In this document: positions 42,636-52,046 of the stretch, one piece after another
How positions within the stretch are numbered: the first letter of the stretch is position 1
How the letters are laid out: each line of letters starts with the position of its first letter
The notes under the pieces: model-generated
What the model saw: only the letters and a program-made list of their open reading frames with translations
Told to the model about the DNA's origin: nothing
Databases searched by the model: none
Program-made: the position numbers and the translations under genes
NCBI RefSeq assembly: GCF_014650115.1
Contig: NZ_BMUI01000008.1
Location: 283,069-347,068 of the forward strand
DNA from: Streptomyces olivaceoviridis
GTDB taxonomy: Bacteria > Actinomycetota > Actinomycetes > Streptomycetales > Streptomycetaceae
Reading direction: 5' to 3'
DNA length: 64,000 nucleotides

Positions 42636-43616
42636 GTGCTGCTGCTCGATCTGGCCACCGTGGCGCCACGTGACCGGGTGGACGCGTTCCACCACGCGTT
42701 GACGGACTCGTCGGTGCCCAACGACGTGGTCCACGAGGAGCCCGCGTCCGGCATCCACGCCCGTATGCGGATGTGGCGGGTGGGCGATCTGCACCTCTTC
42801 GCCACCCGCAACTCCGGCTTCGAGGTGCGGCGCGCGGAACGGCACGTCCGGCACCACCGGAGCAACCCGATCGTGTCCGTCTCGCTCCAGCCCGAGGGCG
42901 TGCACCGGGCCGAGGTCTCCGGCGCACGGCGGTTGCTGGGCTCGGACGACATCTGTGTCTTCCACGAGCTGTCGCCCCGGGTGTACGGCTGGTCCGGTGA
43001 CGGGGCGTCCCAGTCGATGATGTTCGACACGCACCGGCTCGGCCTGCCGGTGGACGTGGTGGTGCGGGCGGCGGAACGACTGCGTGCCAGTCCGCTGCAC
43101 GACCTGGTCCTGACTCATCTGCGCGGGGTGTGGCGCGACCCGGACGGCCTGGAAGCCGACCCCGGCGCGCGGCACCTGGCGTCCGCGACGACCGATCTGG
43201 TGCGCGCGCTGCTCGTGTCGGCCGCGCACGCCGAGGAGTCCGCCGAGGTCCGGTCCGTGATGGACGACACCCTGCTCACCCGGATCATGGCCCATGCGCG
43301 GCGCCACCTCGCGGATCGCGATCTGACGCCCGAACGGATCGCGGCGGAGCACGCGATCTCCGTCCGCCGGCTCTACGTGCTGCTCAGTGGGGCGGGGCTC
43401 AGCCTGGAGCAGTGGCTCATCACCGAGCGCCTCGGCAAGGCACAGGGGATGCTCGCCTCCGCCCGGTACGACCGTCTCACCGTGGCGGCGATCGCCACCC
43501 GCTGCGGGTTCAGCAGCCCGAGCCATTTCAGCCGGCGCTTCCAGGCGGCGTACGGGGTGGCGCCGAGCGAGTGGCGGCGGCTGAAGCGCGAGGAGGCGAT
43601 GGGCGCGGCCGGGTGA
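42636..43616 (+). CDS. AraC family regulator with AraC-binding-2 domain
   Basis: 326 residues from a GTG preceded by GGGGGG. The N-terminal 190 residues form the AraC_binding_2 ligand domain (VSVSLQPEGVHRAEV, DDICVFHELSPRVYGW). The C-terminal 100 residues are two helix-turn-helix units: LTPERIAAEHAISVRRLYVLLSGAG and LTVAAIATRCGFSSPSHFSRRFQAAYGVAPSEWRR. It is divergent from two alpha/beta hydrolases and is the best candidate for their control. Two further regulators of the same type lie at 44839 and 48561. Ligand unknown. Confidence 0.9.
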   Translation: MLLLDLATVAPRDRVDAFHHALTDSSVPNDVVHEEPASGIHARMRMWRVGDLHLFATRNSGFEVRRAERHVRHHRSNPIVSVSLQPEGVHRAEVSGARRLLGSDDICVFHELSPRVYGWSGDGASQSMMFDTHRLGLPVDVVVRAAERLRASPLHDLVLTHLRGVWRDPDGLEADPGARHLASATTDLVRALLVSAAHAEESAEVRSVMDDTLLTRIMAHARRHLADRDLTPERIAAEHAISVRRLYVLLSGAGLSLEQWLITERLGKAQGMLASARYDRLTVAAIATRCGFSSPSHFSRRFQAAYGVAPSEWRRLKREEAMGAAG

Positions 43617-43658
43617 GCCGGGCGCGCCTCCCGCGTCGGCGTGCCCCGGGCGGACGGG

Positions 43659-44636
43659 TCAGGCGGCGTGCAGCGCGGTGTGCAGGGTGTCCGTCATCTG
43701 GATGCGGGCCGCGCGGGAGGCGTCGGTGTCGCGGAGGGGGTCGAAGAGCACGAAGCCGTGGATCGTGCCGTGGTAGCGGATGGACACCACGGGGACGTCC
43801 GCCTCCCTCAGGTGGGAGGCGTAGGCCTCGCCCTCGTCGCGGAGCACGTCCGCCTCCGCGGTGAGCACGAGCGCCGGCGGCAGGCCGCGCAGCGACCGGG
43901 TGGGTGCGCGCAGCGGGGAGACCGTGTCGTGCGTCCGGATCCGCGGGTCGGGTGCGTACTGCTCCCAGTAGTCGCGCATGGCCGCGCGGCTCAGGAAGTA
44001 GCCGTCGGCGAACTGGTCGTAGGAGGGGGTGTCCATCGCGGCGTCGGTCACCGGGCAGAGCAGCACCTGGTGCCGGAGGGCCGGGCCACCGCGCTGCCGC
44101 GCCAGGAGGGCGAGCGAGGCGGCGTGCTGGGCGCCCGCGCTGGCACCGACGACGGCCATCCTGCTCCCGTCCAGCCGGCATCCCGAGCCGTGAAGGGCGA
44201 TCCACCGGGCCACGGTGTACGCCCGCTCGACGGCGCCCGGATAGCGGACGTCCTCCGGCGCGTCGTACTCCGGTATGACCACGGCGGCGTCCGTTCCGAG
44301 GACGAGGTCGGTCAGCAGGTGCCGGTGCGCGTACGCGTCGGTCAGCATCCAGCCCAGTCCGTGCAGGTAGAGCACCACCGGCAGCGGTTCGTCACTGCCG
44401 GCGGGGCGGAGGATGCGCACCCGGACGCGGTGGCCGTCGCTGCCCGGCAGCGCCAGCCACTCCTCCTCGATGTCCGGCTCGTCACCGCCGTCACCGGCCC
44501 ACAGGGAGGCCATCCGCGCCCTGGCGCCGGCCGCGTCCGGGTCCGAGGACGCGGGCAGTGCGTACGTCTTGACGAAGGCGCGTGCCAGCCGCTCCAGGAC
44601 GGGTGCGGCCCCAGGGGCGGGAACGTCATCTTGCAA
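43659..44636 (-). CDS. Hormone-sensitive-lipase-family alpha/beta hydrolase
   Basis: 325 residues if the TTG at 44636 is the start; AGGAG lies 5 nt before it, while upstream in-frame codons lack a site. The HSL oxyanion motif HGGGW appears as YLHGLGWMLTD, and the nucleophile elbow as VGASAGAQHAAS (GxSxG). The acid lies in TAEADVLRDEGE and the histidine in IHGFVLFDPL. These enzymes hydrolyse short acyl esters or lactones. It converges with the AraC gene at 42636 and lies downstream of the AraC gene at 44839 on the same strand, with a 202-bp gap without genes, so it may be a target of either. Confidence 0.83.
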   Translation of the reverse strand: MQDDVPAPGAAPVLERLARAFVKTYALPASSDPDAAGARARMASLWAGDGGDEPDIEEEWLALPGSDGHRVRVRILRPAGSDEPLPVVLYLHGLGWMLTDAYAHRHLLTDLVLGTDAAVVIPEYDAPEDVRYPGAVERAYTVARWIALHGSGCRLDGSRMAVVGASAGAQHAASLALLARQRGGPALRHQVLLCPVTDAAMDTPSYDQFADGYFLSRAAMRDYWEQYAPDPRIRTHDTVSPLRAPTRSLRGLPPALVLTAEADVLRDEGEAYASHLREADVPVVSIRYHGTIHGFVLFDPLRDTDASRAARIQMTDTLHTALHAA

Positions 44637-44838
44637 GAGAACTCCTGCGCGGGGGCCCGGCCGTGCAAGGGACCGGACCGTCGGAAAGGGTGCCGGCCCC
44701 TCCCCCGCGACCGGGCAGGCAGGCGTGCGGCGCCGGAGGCGGCTCCACCGGCACAAGTGCCCAGCCTAGGACGCGGCGAACGGGATGCGGGCGGCGCCGT
44801 GCCGTGGATACTTGCCGCTGCGTGCACAGTTTCCGCCG

Positions 44839-45891
44839 TCAGCCGTCCCCGCCCGCGGGGTCCTCGGACGGCCGGGTACGGTTGCGCCACTCGCGGGGTG
44901 ACATGCCGTAGGCCGCGCGGAAACTGCGACTGAAGTGGGTGGCGTTGGCGAAGCCCCACCGTTTGGCCACCGCCCCCACCGCGACGTCCCACGCCTCGGG
45001 CCGGGCCAGCTCGCGCCGCGCCTCCTCCAGGCGGCGGTGCTGGATCCACCGGCCGATCGTGCTGCCCTGGCCCTCGAAGAGCTTGTGCAGATAGCGGACC
45101 GAGATGTGCTGGGCCGCGGCGATCGTGGCGGGGGTCAGGGTGCGGTCCCACAGCCGCGCGTCGACGTAGGCACGCACGCGCCACAGGAGGTCCTGCTGCT
45201 CCCGCACCTGCCCGGACGCGGGTTCGGCGCCCGCCGCGCCCTCCGTTCTCGCCACGTCCACGGTGTCCTCCACGTCCTGTGCGTGCCCCGGGCCCTCCGC
45301 CGCGAGCGAACCGACGAACCCCGTGACGGTCGTGGCCAGGCGGAGGGCCGTCGCCGGCGAGTACGCGGGCAGGGTGTCGAGCAACCCCCGCAGGAGGGGG
45401 CCGAGCAGGGGCGCCACGGGGCCGTCGGCGAAGGGTGCCCGGGCGCTGAGCGCCCGCGCCTGGCGGTCGGTCAGGGTGAGCGCGACCCGTGGAATCCGGA
45501 CGAGGTGCAACTCGAAGTCCACCGACTCGTGCAGTAGGAAGGGCACCTCTTGGTCGCAGACGAAGATGTCGTCCGGACGGCAGGCCGCGGTGCCGTCCCC
45601 CCGGACCAGGGTCGCCCTGCCCGAGGAGTGGACGCCCAGCGTCAGATGCGGCTCGGTGGTGTCCCCGGTGGAGCGGACGAAGGACCGTGCCGGTCCGCGG
45701 TAGGTGCTGACCTGGAGGAGGCCGAGCCTGCGGACCTGTGCCGGTGCGGTGAAGCGGGCGGTGGCACGGACGTGGGCGGGCAGGAAGGCGCGCATCAGCG
45801 CGGGCACCGGGGCGCTCGCCAGGGTCAGGTCCGGGTACGGGGGTCGGCCGGCGGCGCTGCCGGTTCCGGTGGGCGGGGGCATCGGGTTCAT
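44839..45891 (-). CDS. AraC family regulator with AraC-binding-2 domain
   Basis: 350 residues from the ATG at 45891 (AGGGGA upstream). The ligand domain spans about 60-200 (LLQVSTYRGPARSF, DDIFVCDQEVPFLLHESVD); the two C-terminal helix-turn-helix motifs are TPATIAAAQHISVRYLHKLF and VGAVAKRWGFANATHFSRSFRAAYGMSPREWR. It is close in layout to the regulator at 48561 and more distant from that at 42636. It is divergent from the MFS exporter at 46222; the 330-bp spacer contains a perfect inverted repeat and a larger bracketing repeat, so it is a likely regulator of that exporter. Confidence 0.9.
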   Translation of the reverse strand: MNPMPPPTGTGSAAGRPPYPDLTLASAPVPALMRAFLPAHVRATARFTAPAQVRRLGLLQVSTYRGPARSFVRSTGDTTEPHLTLGVHSSGRATLVRGDGTAACRPDDIFVCDQEVPFLLHESVDFELHLVRIPRVALTLTDRQARALSARAPFADGPVAPLLGPLLRGLLDTLPAYSPATALRLATTVTGFVGSLAAEGPGHAQDVEDTVDVARTEGAAGAEPASGQVREQQDLLWRVRAYVDARLWDRTLTPATIAAAQHISVRYLHKLFEGQGSTIGRWIQHRRLEEARRELARPEAWDVAVGAVAKRWGFANATHFSRSFRAAYGMSPREWRNRTRPSEDPAGGDG

Positions 45892-46062
45892 GGGGTCCCC
45901 TGGTTGAAACGGTGGTTCCGCGCCGGGACGGTCCGGCGGTGGACGTCCGGTGAGGAGTCCACGCATGTCAGCCTGCGGCGGCTGGGCAGCGCGCGGGGGA
46001 CCGTCCGGCGTTCCGTGCGGGCAGGGGCATGAGCCGTGCGCGGTGAGGCATCGTCGCGTGCG

Positions 46063-46169
46063 TCACCTGGCAAGAAGCACCGTCCACCCGCCTCTAGGGT
46101 CGACGCCCGGTGCTCGCGTGCTCATCTCCATGCGAGATGACTGACATCCCGAACGATCGCGCCAGGTGA
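46063..46169. repeat. Long-range inverted repeat bracketing the MFS promoter
   Basis: TCACCTGGC (46063-46071) and GCCAGGTGA (46161-46169) are exact inverse copies 89 bp apart. They flank the smaller palindrome at 46122-46140. Paired sites of this kind can support DNA looping by AraC-type regulators. Confidence 0.5.
46122..46140. promoter_or_regulatory. Palindromic operator upstream of the MFS exporter
   Basis: TCATCTC-CATGC-GAGATGA has perfect 7-bp arms with a 5-bp spacer, 81 bp before the exporter's start. A binding site for a dimeric regulator is likely. Confidence 0.5.
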
Positions 46170-46221
46170 GGAAGGCGACCGGCGGTCAGGTCGTTGTACC
46201 GCATGACGAAAGAAGGTGCCC

Positions 46222-47463
46222 ATGTCCACACCACTTGATCTCCGCCGTAGGACCCACGCCACCCGGGAGGCCCAGGGCGTGCCCGGCTGGCTGGTCGCGC
46301 TCCTGGCCGTCGCGTCCGGGATGACGGTCGCCAACCTCTACTACGCGCAGCCGCTGCTGTCGTCGTTGAGCGGAGTGTTCGGGATCAGCGAGGCCACCGC
46401 CGGCACGCTGATCACCCTGACCCAGATCGGCTACGTCCTCGGCATGATCTTCCTGGTGCCGCTCGGCGACCGGCTGGAGAAGCGCAATCTGGTCTCCGTC
46501 CTGCTGATCGTCACGACGGCCGCCCTCGTGGTGGCGGGACTGGCCCCGAACTTCCCCGTGCTGCTGATCGCCGCGCTGGTCAGCGGTGCCACCTCGGTCG
46601 TGGCCCAGATCCTGGTGCCCTTCGCGGCCAGCCTCGCCCCGGACCACGCCAGGGGCCGGGTCGTCGGCCGGGTCATGAGCGGTCTGCTCACCGGCATCCT
46701 GCTCTCCCGGACCCTCAGCAGCCTGGTCTCCGACGTCGCCGGCTGGCGGGTGGTCTTCCTCGGCTCCGCCGCCCTGATGGCCGTGCTCACGGTGGCACTG
46801 CGCGTCGCTCTCCCCGATCACGCCCCCACCACCACCGTCCCGTACCACCACGTGCTGCGGTCCACGGTCCGGCTCGTGCGCACCCATCCCGCGCTGCTGC
46901 GCCGCGGGCTGTACCAGGCGGCGATGTTCGGTGCGTTCAGCGCGTTCTGGACCACGGTCTCCTTCGTCCTGACCGGCCCCCGCTTCCACTACTCGCCGGT
47001 CGGCGTCGGCATCTTCGCGCTCGTGGGCGCGGCGGGCGCGGCGGTGGCCCCGTTCGCCGGCCACTGGGCCGACCGGGGGCTCGCACGTCCCATGACCGGT
47101 GCCGCGTTCGTGGTCGCCGCGCTGGCCTTCCTGCTCGCGGGTCTGGGCGGACACAGCATCGTGCTGATAGCCCTGGCCGCGATCCTGATCGACATGGCCG
47201 TACAGGCGACGCTCATCCTCGGACAGCACACCATCTACGCGCTCGACCCCGGCGCCCGGGCCCGTCTGAACAGCGCCTTCATCGCCATGTTCTTCGTCGG
47301 CGGTGCCGCCGGCTCCCAGCTCGGGTCCACGGTGTACCACGCCGGAGGCTGGGCCGCCCTGACCGTCCTGGGCGCCGCGCTCCCGCTGGCCGCGCTCGTC
47401 TACTGGGCCTTCGAGCGGCCCCGGGCCGCGCGGCGGACCCCGGCCGCGGAAGCCCGCGACTGA
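46222..47463 (+). CDS. MFS exporter, DHA1 drug-efflux type
   Basis: 413 residues with about twelve membrane helices. The first helix has MTVANLYYAQPLLSSL, a mark of the YnfM/arabinose-efflux-like DHA1 group, followed by loop motif VPLGDRLEKRNL and the later motif ILSRTLSSLVSDVAGWR. Such pumps export sugars, chloramphenicol-like drugs or small metabolites. The start is the ATG at 46222, with AAGAAGG upstream. A terminator follows at 47501. A LysR gene is next on the same strand, with its own ribosome binding site after the terminator. Confidence 0.87.
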   Translation: MSTPLDLRRRTHATREAQGVPGWLVALLAVASGMTVANLYYAQPLLSSLSGVFGISEATAGTLITLTQIGYVLGMIFLVPLGDRLEKRNLVSVLLIVTTAALVVAGLAPNFPVLLIAALVSGATSVVAQILVPFAASLAPDHARGRVVGRVMSGLLTGILLSRTLSSLVSDVAGWRVVFLGSAALMAVLTVALRVALPDHAPTTTVPYHHVLRSTVRLVRTHPALLRRGLYQAAMFGAFSAFWTTVSFVLTGPRFHYSPVGVGIFALVGAAGAAVAPFAGHWADRGLARPMTGAAFVVAALAFLLAGLGGHSIVLIALAAILIDMAVQATLILGQHTIYALDPGARARLNSAFIAMFFVGGAAGSQLGSTVYHAGGWAALTVLGAALPLAALVYWAFERPRAARRTPAAEARD

Positions 47464-47500
47464 GGACGCCCGGCAAGGCCGGTCGACACACCCCTCGCAG

Positions 47501-47530
47501 GCGCCTGACGGACATCCCGCCGTCAGGCGC
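47501..47530 (+). terminator. Terminator after MFS exporter
   Basis: An 11-bp perfect stem (47501-47511 with 47520-47530) and 8-nt loop lie 37 bp after the stop codon, separating the exporter from the LysR gene. Confidence 0.8.
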
Positions 47531-47598
47531 ACCCCTACGATGCGGCACGGGTCCCGCCCGCCGGCGACCACCCCCGCACCAGCCCGAAGGAGCACACG

Positions 47599-48468
47599 AT
47601 GGACCTGCGGCAGATGGAGGTCGCCGTCGCGGTGGCCGACGCGGGCGGCTTCACGGCTGCGGCGCGACAGCTGCACGTGGTCCAGTCGGCGGTGTCGGGC
47701 ACGGTCCGCGCACTCGAACGCGAGCTGGGCACGCCGCTCTTCGACCGCACCACGCACCGCGTCGCGCTGACACCGGCGGGCGAGGCGTTCGTGCCGGCGG
47801 CGCGCGCCGCCCTGCGGGCCGCGGAAGCCGCCCGGGAGGCGGTCGACGCGGTGCGGGGGCAACTGCGCGGCCGGATCACCGTGGGCACCATGCAGGGGGT
47901 CTGGGCCGGGCTGCACCACGCCCTGGCCGCGCTGCGGGCGGAGCACCCGGGGCTCGGCGTGCAGCTGCGGCAGGCGGCGGTCGCCGACATCCGGCAGGCG
48001 CTGCGGGAGGGCACGGTCGACCTGGCCGTGGTGGCGCTGGACCGCCAGCAGCAGCGCGGGCTGACCACCCGGCTGCTGTCCGAGGAGGAGATGGTGCTGG
48101 TCGCGTCGCCGCGCCGGGTCATGGGGGCCACGACGCCCCGGGGCGAGGTGGAACTCGCCGATGCCGCCCGGCTGCCGCTGGTGGACTTCAGCCCGGGCTG
48201 GGCGATCCGTCACTCGGTGGACCGCGCCTTCCGGGCCGCGGGCGTCGACCGCAGCACGACGTTCGAGGTGAACGACATCGTGGCAGCGGCCGAGCTGGTC
48301 CGCAACGACCTGGGGATCTGCATCCTGCCCAGGTCGATCGCCGACCGCTTCCCCGACCTGACCGCGTATGGTTTCCGGCACCACGCGCCCCACTGGAAGA
48401 TCATGCTGGTGCGCCCTCCGGGCGAGGCGTCACCGGCGGTCGCCGCGCTGTGGCGGCACTTCGCTTGA
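47599..48468 (+). CDS. LysR family transcriptional regulator
   Basis: 289 residues. The helix-turn-helix is MEVAVAVADAGGFTAAARQLHVVQSAVSGTVRALE with ELGTPLFDRTTHRVALT; the effector-binding domain (from about 88) begins GRITVGTMQGVW. AAGGAG lies 8 nt before the ATG. It is tandem to, not divergent from, the MFS exporter, so the target is uncertain; the exporter or the AraC gene that follows is possible. A 7-bp hairpin lies downstream. Confidence 0.88.
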   Translation: MDLRQMEVAVAVADAGGFTAAARQLHVVQSAVSGTVRALERELGTPLFDRTTHRVALTPAGEAFVPAARAALRAAEAAREAVDAVRGQLRGRITVGTMQGVWAGLHHALAALRAEHPGLGVQLRQAAVADIRQALREGTVDLAVVALDRQQQRGLTTRLLSEEEMVLVASPRRVMGATTPRGEVELADAARLPLVDFSPGWAIRHSVDRAFRAAGVDRSTTFEVNDIVAAAELVRNDLGICILPRSIADRFPDLTAYGFRHHAPHWKIMLVRPPGEASPAVAALWRHFA

Positions 48469-48497
48469 TCAATTTCTGCCTGCTTCCTTCCTGGTGC

Positions 48498-48539
48498 TCC
48501 CCGGTTCCCGCTGCTTGGCTGGCCGGGGAACAGAACCAG
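48498..48539 (+). terminator. Hairpin between LysR and AraC genes
   Basis: TCCCCGG (48498-48504) pairs with CCGGGGA (48533-48539) with a 28-nt loop that itself can fold. It is a weak terminator candidate 30 bp after the LysR stop. Confidence 0.4.
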
Positions 48540-48560
48540 TACGGCGCCCCGGTGCCACGC

Positions 48561-49562
48561 ATGCCAAGGGAGAGCCAGTTGAGCCTGGTGCTGACGACCG
48601 ACACGGTGCCGGACCAGGAGAAGGTCGCGTACTGGAACGACGCGGTGAGCAGGGCACTCGTGCCGGTCACCGTGGCCCCCCGCGACGGCCGGCGGTTCGA
48701 CGGCAGGATCGCCAGCGACTGCCTGGGCTACCTGCGGGTCTCGCGCATGGAGGCCGACGCCGGGCGGGTCAGCCGCACCCCGGCCCTGATCGAGCGTTCA
48801 CCCGAGGCCCTCGTCGCGGTCGGCCTGCTGGTGTCGGGCAGCGCCACCTTCATCCAGGACGGCCGGCGGGCCGAGATGGCCGGGGGCGACCTGGTGTTCT
48901 ACGACACCGCGCGGCCGTTCTCCTTCACCTATCCGGAGCGGTTCGCCACCCATGTCTTCCAGCTGCCGCGGCATGTGCTGGGCGTCGCGGACGGTGACAT
49001 CAGGCGGGTCACGGGCACCGCCATCGACACGGCACACGGCCTGGGCGCGGTGCTGCGGCCCTTCCTCGCCACGCTGGCCGACGCGGCCCCCTCCTACCCG
49101 GCGGCCGTCGGGCACCGGCTGGCCGGCCACGTCGTCGACCTGTTCGCCACCCTGATCACCGATCAGGCCCTGCGGGACCCGGACGACGGCCGCGACCATC
49201 TCGTGCTGAGCGTCCGGGCCCACATCGACCGCAAGCTGGGCGACCCCTCCCTCTCACCGGAATCCATCGCCCGGGCGCACCACATATCCGTCCGCTACCT
49301 GCACCGGCTCTTCGAGGGCGAGGGCATCACCGTCAGCCGTCTCATCCAGCAGCGGCGGCTGGAGGCGTGCGGGCGTGAACTCGCCCGTCGCGGACGGGTG
49401 ACGCCCACCGTCTCGGCGGTGGCCCGGCGCTGGGGGTTCGTCAATCCCGCCCACTTCAGCCGGGCGTTCCGCGCCGCGTACGGGCTCTCCCCCCGGGAAT
49501 GGCGCACCCTGCACCTGGAGCGGGGCGAGGACGAGCGGCCGACGGGTCCGACCCTCACCTGA
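48561..49562 (+). CDS. AraC family regulator with AraC-binding-2 domain
   Basis: 333 residues from the ATG at 48561. A TTG at 48579 has a better ribosome binding site (AAGGGAGA) and would remove six residues. The ligand domain runs about 15-190 (VPDQEKVAYWNDAVSRALVP, GGDLVFYDTARPFSFTY) and the C-terminal helix-turn-helix pair includes SPESIARAHHISVRYLHRLFEG and VSAVARRWGFVNPAHFSRAFRAAYGLSPREWR. The last 8 bp overlap the convergent AfsR-like gene. Of the three regulators of this type in the window it most resembles that at 44839, so the two may be duplicates. Target unknown. Confidence 0.9.
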   Translation: MPRESQLSLVLTTDTVPDQEKVAYWNDAVSRALVPVTVAPRDGRRFDGRIASDCLGYLRVSRMEADAGRVSRTPALIERSPEALVAVGLLVSGSATFIQDGRRAEMAGGDLVFYDTARPFSFTYPERFATHVFQLPRHVLGVADGDIRRVTGTAIDTAHGLGAVLRPFLATLADAAPSYPAAVGHRLAGHVVDLFATLITDQALRDPDDGRDHLVLSVRAHIDRKLGDPSLSPESIARAHHISVRYLHRLFEGEGITVSRLIQQRRLEACGRELARRGRVTPTVSAVARRWGFVNPAHFSRAFRAAYGLSPREWRTLHLERGEDERPTGPTLT

Positions 49563-51879
49563 CGCCCACGCCACGCGGCGGGCGGTGCCGGTCGCCGTCC
49601 AGGCGGACGAGCCGGGAGCGGGCCTCGGCGACCCGTTGCGGGTCCGCGTCGCCGCCGAGCGCGACGCACCGCGTGAACGCCTCACGGGCCTCGGCGGGAC
49701 GGCCGGCCTTGAGGAGGATGTCACCGAGCGAGAGGAGGTAGCGGCTCTCCAGGGCGATGTTGCCGTCCGTCCGGGACAGCTCGACCGAGGTCCGCAGGTA
49801 CTCCACCGCTTCCTCCCAGCGCCCCAGGCTGCCGTAGCAGCCCCCGAGGCCCGCCAGTGCGTTGGCCCGGGTGAAGGTGGCGATGTGCGGTTCGAGGCGG
49901 TCGCCGGCCTCGTCCAGTCGGGTCAGGACCTGCCGGTAGGTCTCGATCGCCTCCTCGTCGCGGCCCACGCCCCTCAGGTGCAGGGCGCGTGAGATCAGGG
50001 CCTGGAGCAGGCCGTGCAGGTCACCGGCGGCCTCGAACAGCGCGACTGCGTGGGCGCTGTGCTCGGCGGCCGGGCCGTTCTCGTCCAGCACATGGTGGGC
50101 CCAGGCGGCGTACGAGTGCGCCCACGCCTGCTGCCCGGCGTCATCGGCCCGCCGGGCCGCGGCCAGCGCACGGGCGGCGTACGGGAGACTGTCCCGGGGC
50201 CGGCCCTCGCAGATCATCAGCGCCCAGGCGTAGTAGTTGAGCTGGGTCGCTTCGAGCAACGGGTCGCCGAGCGCTTCGGCGGAGCGGACGGCGGCGCCGA
50301 AGACCTCCGGCCAGTGCCCCCAGAAGATCCACTGGTCGGAGAACCAGTGCAGGGACTCGGCCACCTCGACCACGGTGGCGTGGCCGCCCTCCGCCGCGGC
50401 GGCGTGCAGGGCCGCCAGCCAGTTCGCGGACTCGGTCTGGAGCCACTCGCGGGCCTTGTCGGCGCTGGACAGGTCCACCGTGCCACGCCAGGAGGCGGGC
50501 GGCGCTCCGTGGCCGGGTTCGTACCACCGCCCCGCCACGACGGCCGTCTCCAGCAGCCAGCGGAACATCGACCGGCGGGCCCGCTCGACGTCGGCCTCGC
50601 CGTCCTCCGCGACGAGGCGGCCACGGCCGTACAGGCACAGCAGGTCGTGGAGCCGGTAGCGGTCGTCGGCGCCGCCGAGCAGGCCGGCCTCGACCAGTTC
50701 CTCCAGGGTGTCCTCGGTGTCGTGGACGTCCTGGCCGGTGAGCCGGGCGGCGCAGGCGGCGCTCACGTCCGGGCCGGGGACCAGGGACAGGCGCCGGAAC
50801 AGGCGGGCGGCCGTGGGTGTGAGCTGACGGTAGGACAGGTCGAAGGCGGTCGCGACGCGTACGTCCCCGGCGGACAGCGCGTCCAGCCGCCGTTCCTCGC
50901 TCGCCAGCCGGTCCGCGAGCCGTCGCACGGTCCATCCCGTGCGGGTCGCCAGCCAGTTGCCCGCGATCCGCAGGGCCAGCGGCAGGTGCTCGCAGAGCCG
51001 GGCGACCTCCTCCAGGGCCTCGGGTTCGGCCGTCGCGCGCGCCTCGCCGACGAGGGAGGTCAGGAAGGCGGCCGACTCGGCGGGTTCGAGCCGGCCGAGG
51101 GGCAGCCGGTGCACGTCGTCCAGTCCGGTGAGCATGCGGCGGCTGGTCACCAGGACGAGGGTCCCGCCCGAGCCCGGCAGCAGCGGGCGCACCTGCGCCT
51201 CGTCACGGGCGTTGTCCAGCACCAGCAGACAGCGGCGGTCGGCGAGGACCTGCCGGTAGAGGGCGGGGTGCGCCTGCGGTCCCGCCTTGGCCAGGTCGCG
51301 GTCGGGCACACCGAAGGCCTTGAGCACCCGGACCATCAGCTCGGAAGGGGCGGGCGGGCTGTCGTCGGTCCCCCTGAGGTCGACCATGAGCTCGCCGTCC
51401 GGGAAGCGGCCCGCGAGCCGGCGGGCGGCGCGCAGCGCGAGGGTGGTCTTCCCGGTGCCGGGCGGTCCGTGGATGACGACCACGACGGGCTGGTCGTCCG
51501 GGAGACCGCCGCCCTCACCGGGGGCGCGGTCCTCCCGGGGCGGTGCGGCCAGCGCCTCCAGACCGGACAGTTCGTCCGCGCGGCCGACGAAGTCGTCGAT
51601 GCCCCGCGGGAAGGAGCGGACGCCGACGGGGCTGTATCCCGGGGTGCGTCCGGCGCGGGCGGCGGCGAGCAGCCGTTCCCGGTCGGCGTCGTCCAGGCCG
51701 AGGCCGTCCGCGAGCGCGGCCACCGTCCGCCGTTGCGGTGCGGCCCGCCGGCCGCGTTCCAGGTCGCCGATGCCCCGCTCGCTGACCCCGGAGGCCTCCG
51801 CCAGGGCCTCGATGGTCAGCGACTTCGCCCGTCGCATCGAGCGCAGCAACGGCCCGAACGCGACCTCCTGTCCGGACAT
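49555..51879 (-). CDS. AfsR-like STAND regulator: helix-turn-helix, NB-ARC and TPR
   Basis: 774 residues. An XRE-type helix-turn-helix (about 9-60: SLTIEALAEASGVSERGIGDLERGRRAAP) replaces the SARP domain of AfsR. An NB-ARC ATPase follows, with Walker A VIHGPPGTGKTTLA near 135, Walker B CLLVLDNARD near 225 and the sensor TSRRML. Residues 500-774 are helical repeats of the TPR type (SLPYAARALAAARRADDAGQQAWAHSY, EAVEYLRTSVELSRTDG). Such proteins act as ATP-switched transcription factors, commonly of secondary metabolism. It starts divergent from the PhoX-like gene with 167 bp between. Confidence 0.88.
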   Translation of the reverse strand: MSGQEVAFGPLLRSMRRAKSLTIEALAEASGVSERGIGDLERGRRAAPQRRTVAALADGLGLDDADRERLLAAARAGRTPGYSPVGVRSFPRGIDDFVGRADELSGLEALAAPPREDRAPGEGGGLPDDQPVVVVIHGPPGTGKTTLALRAARRLAGRFPDGELMVDLRGTDDSPPAPSELMVRVLKAFGVPDRDLAKAGPQAHPALYRQVLADRRCLLVLDNARDEAQVRPLLPGSGGTLVLVTSRRMLTGLDDVHRLPLGRLEPAESAAFLTSLVGEARATAEPEALEEVARLCEHLPLALRIAGNWLATRTGWTVRRLADRLASEERRLDALSAGDVRVATAFDLSYRQLTPTAARLFRRLSLVPGPDVSAACAARLTGQDVHDTEDTLEELVEAGLLGGADDRYRLHDLLCLYGRGRLVAEDGEADVERARRSMFRWLLETAVVAGRWYEPGHGAPPASWRGTVDLSSADKAREWLQTESANWLAALHAAAAEGGHATVVEVAESLHWFSDQWIFWGHWPEVFGAAVRSAEALGDPLLEATQLNYYAWALMICEGRPRDSLPYAARALAAARRADDAGQQAWAHSYAAWAHHVLDENGPAAEHSAHAVALFEAAGDLHGLLQALISRALHLRGVGRDEEAIETYRQVLTRLDEAGDRLEPHIATFTRANALAGLGGCYGSLGRWEEAVEYLRTSVELSRTDGNIALESRYLLSLGDILLKAGRPAEAREAFTRCVALGGDADPQRVAEARSRLVRLDGDRHRPPRGVGVR

Positions 51880-52046
51880 GTCCGCCCTTTCCCCCGACCA
51901 CGCTTGAACATTGTAATAGCGGACACCTGTCTGGCGTACGTCACGAGGCGTGACACGGGGTACACGCGTGGTTCCCGCGGCCCGCGGCAGGTGATAGACA
52001 CAGCGGGATCACAGTTCCTGTCCGCCAACAGGAAGGTTGCTGCCGC

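Noticed and set aside
51958..51963. GGGTAC before the PhoX-like gene as a sigma-B promoter
   Set aside because: No GNNT lies 14-16 nt upstream, so only the -10 half matches.
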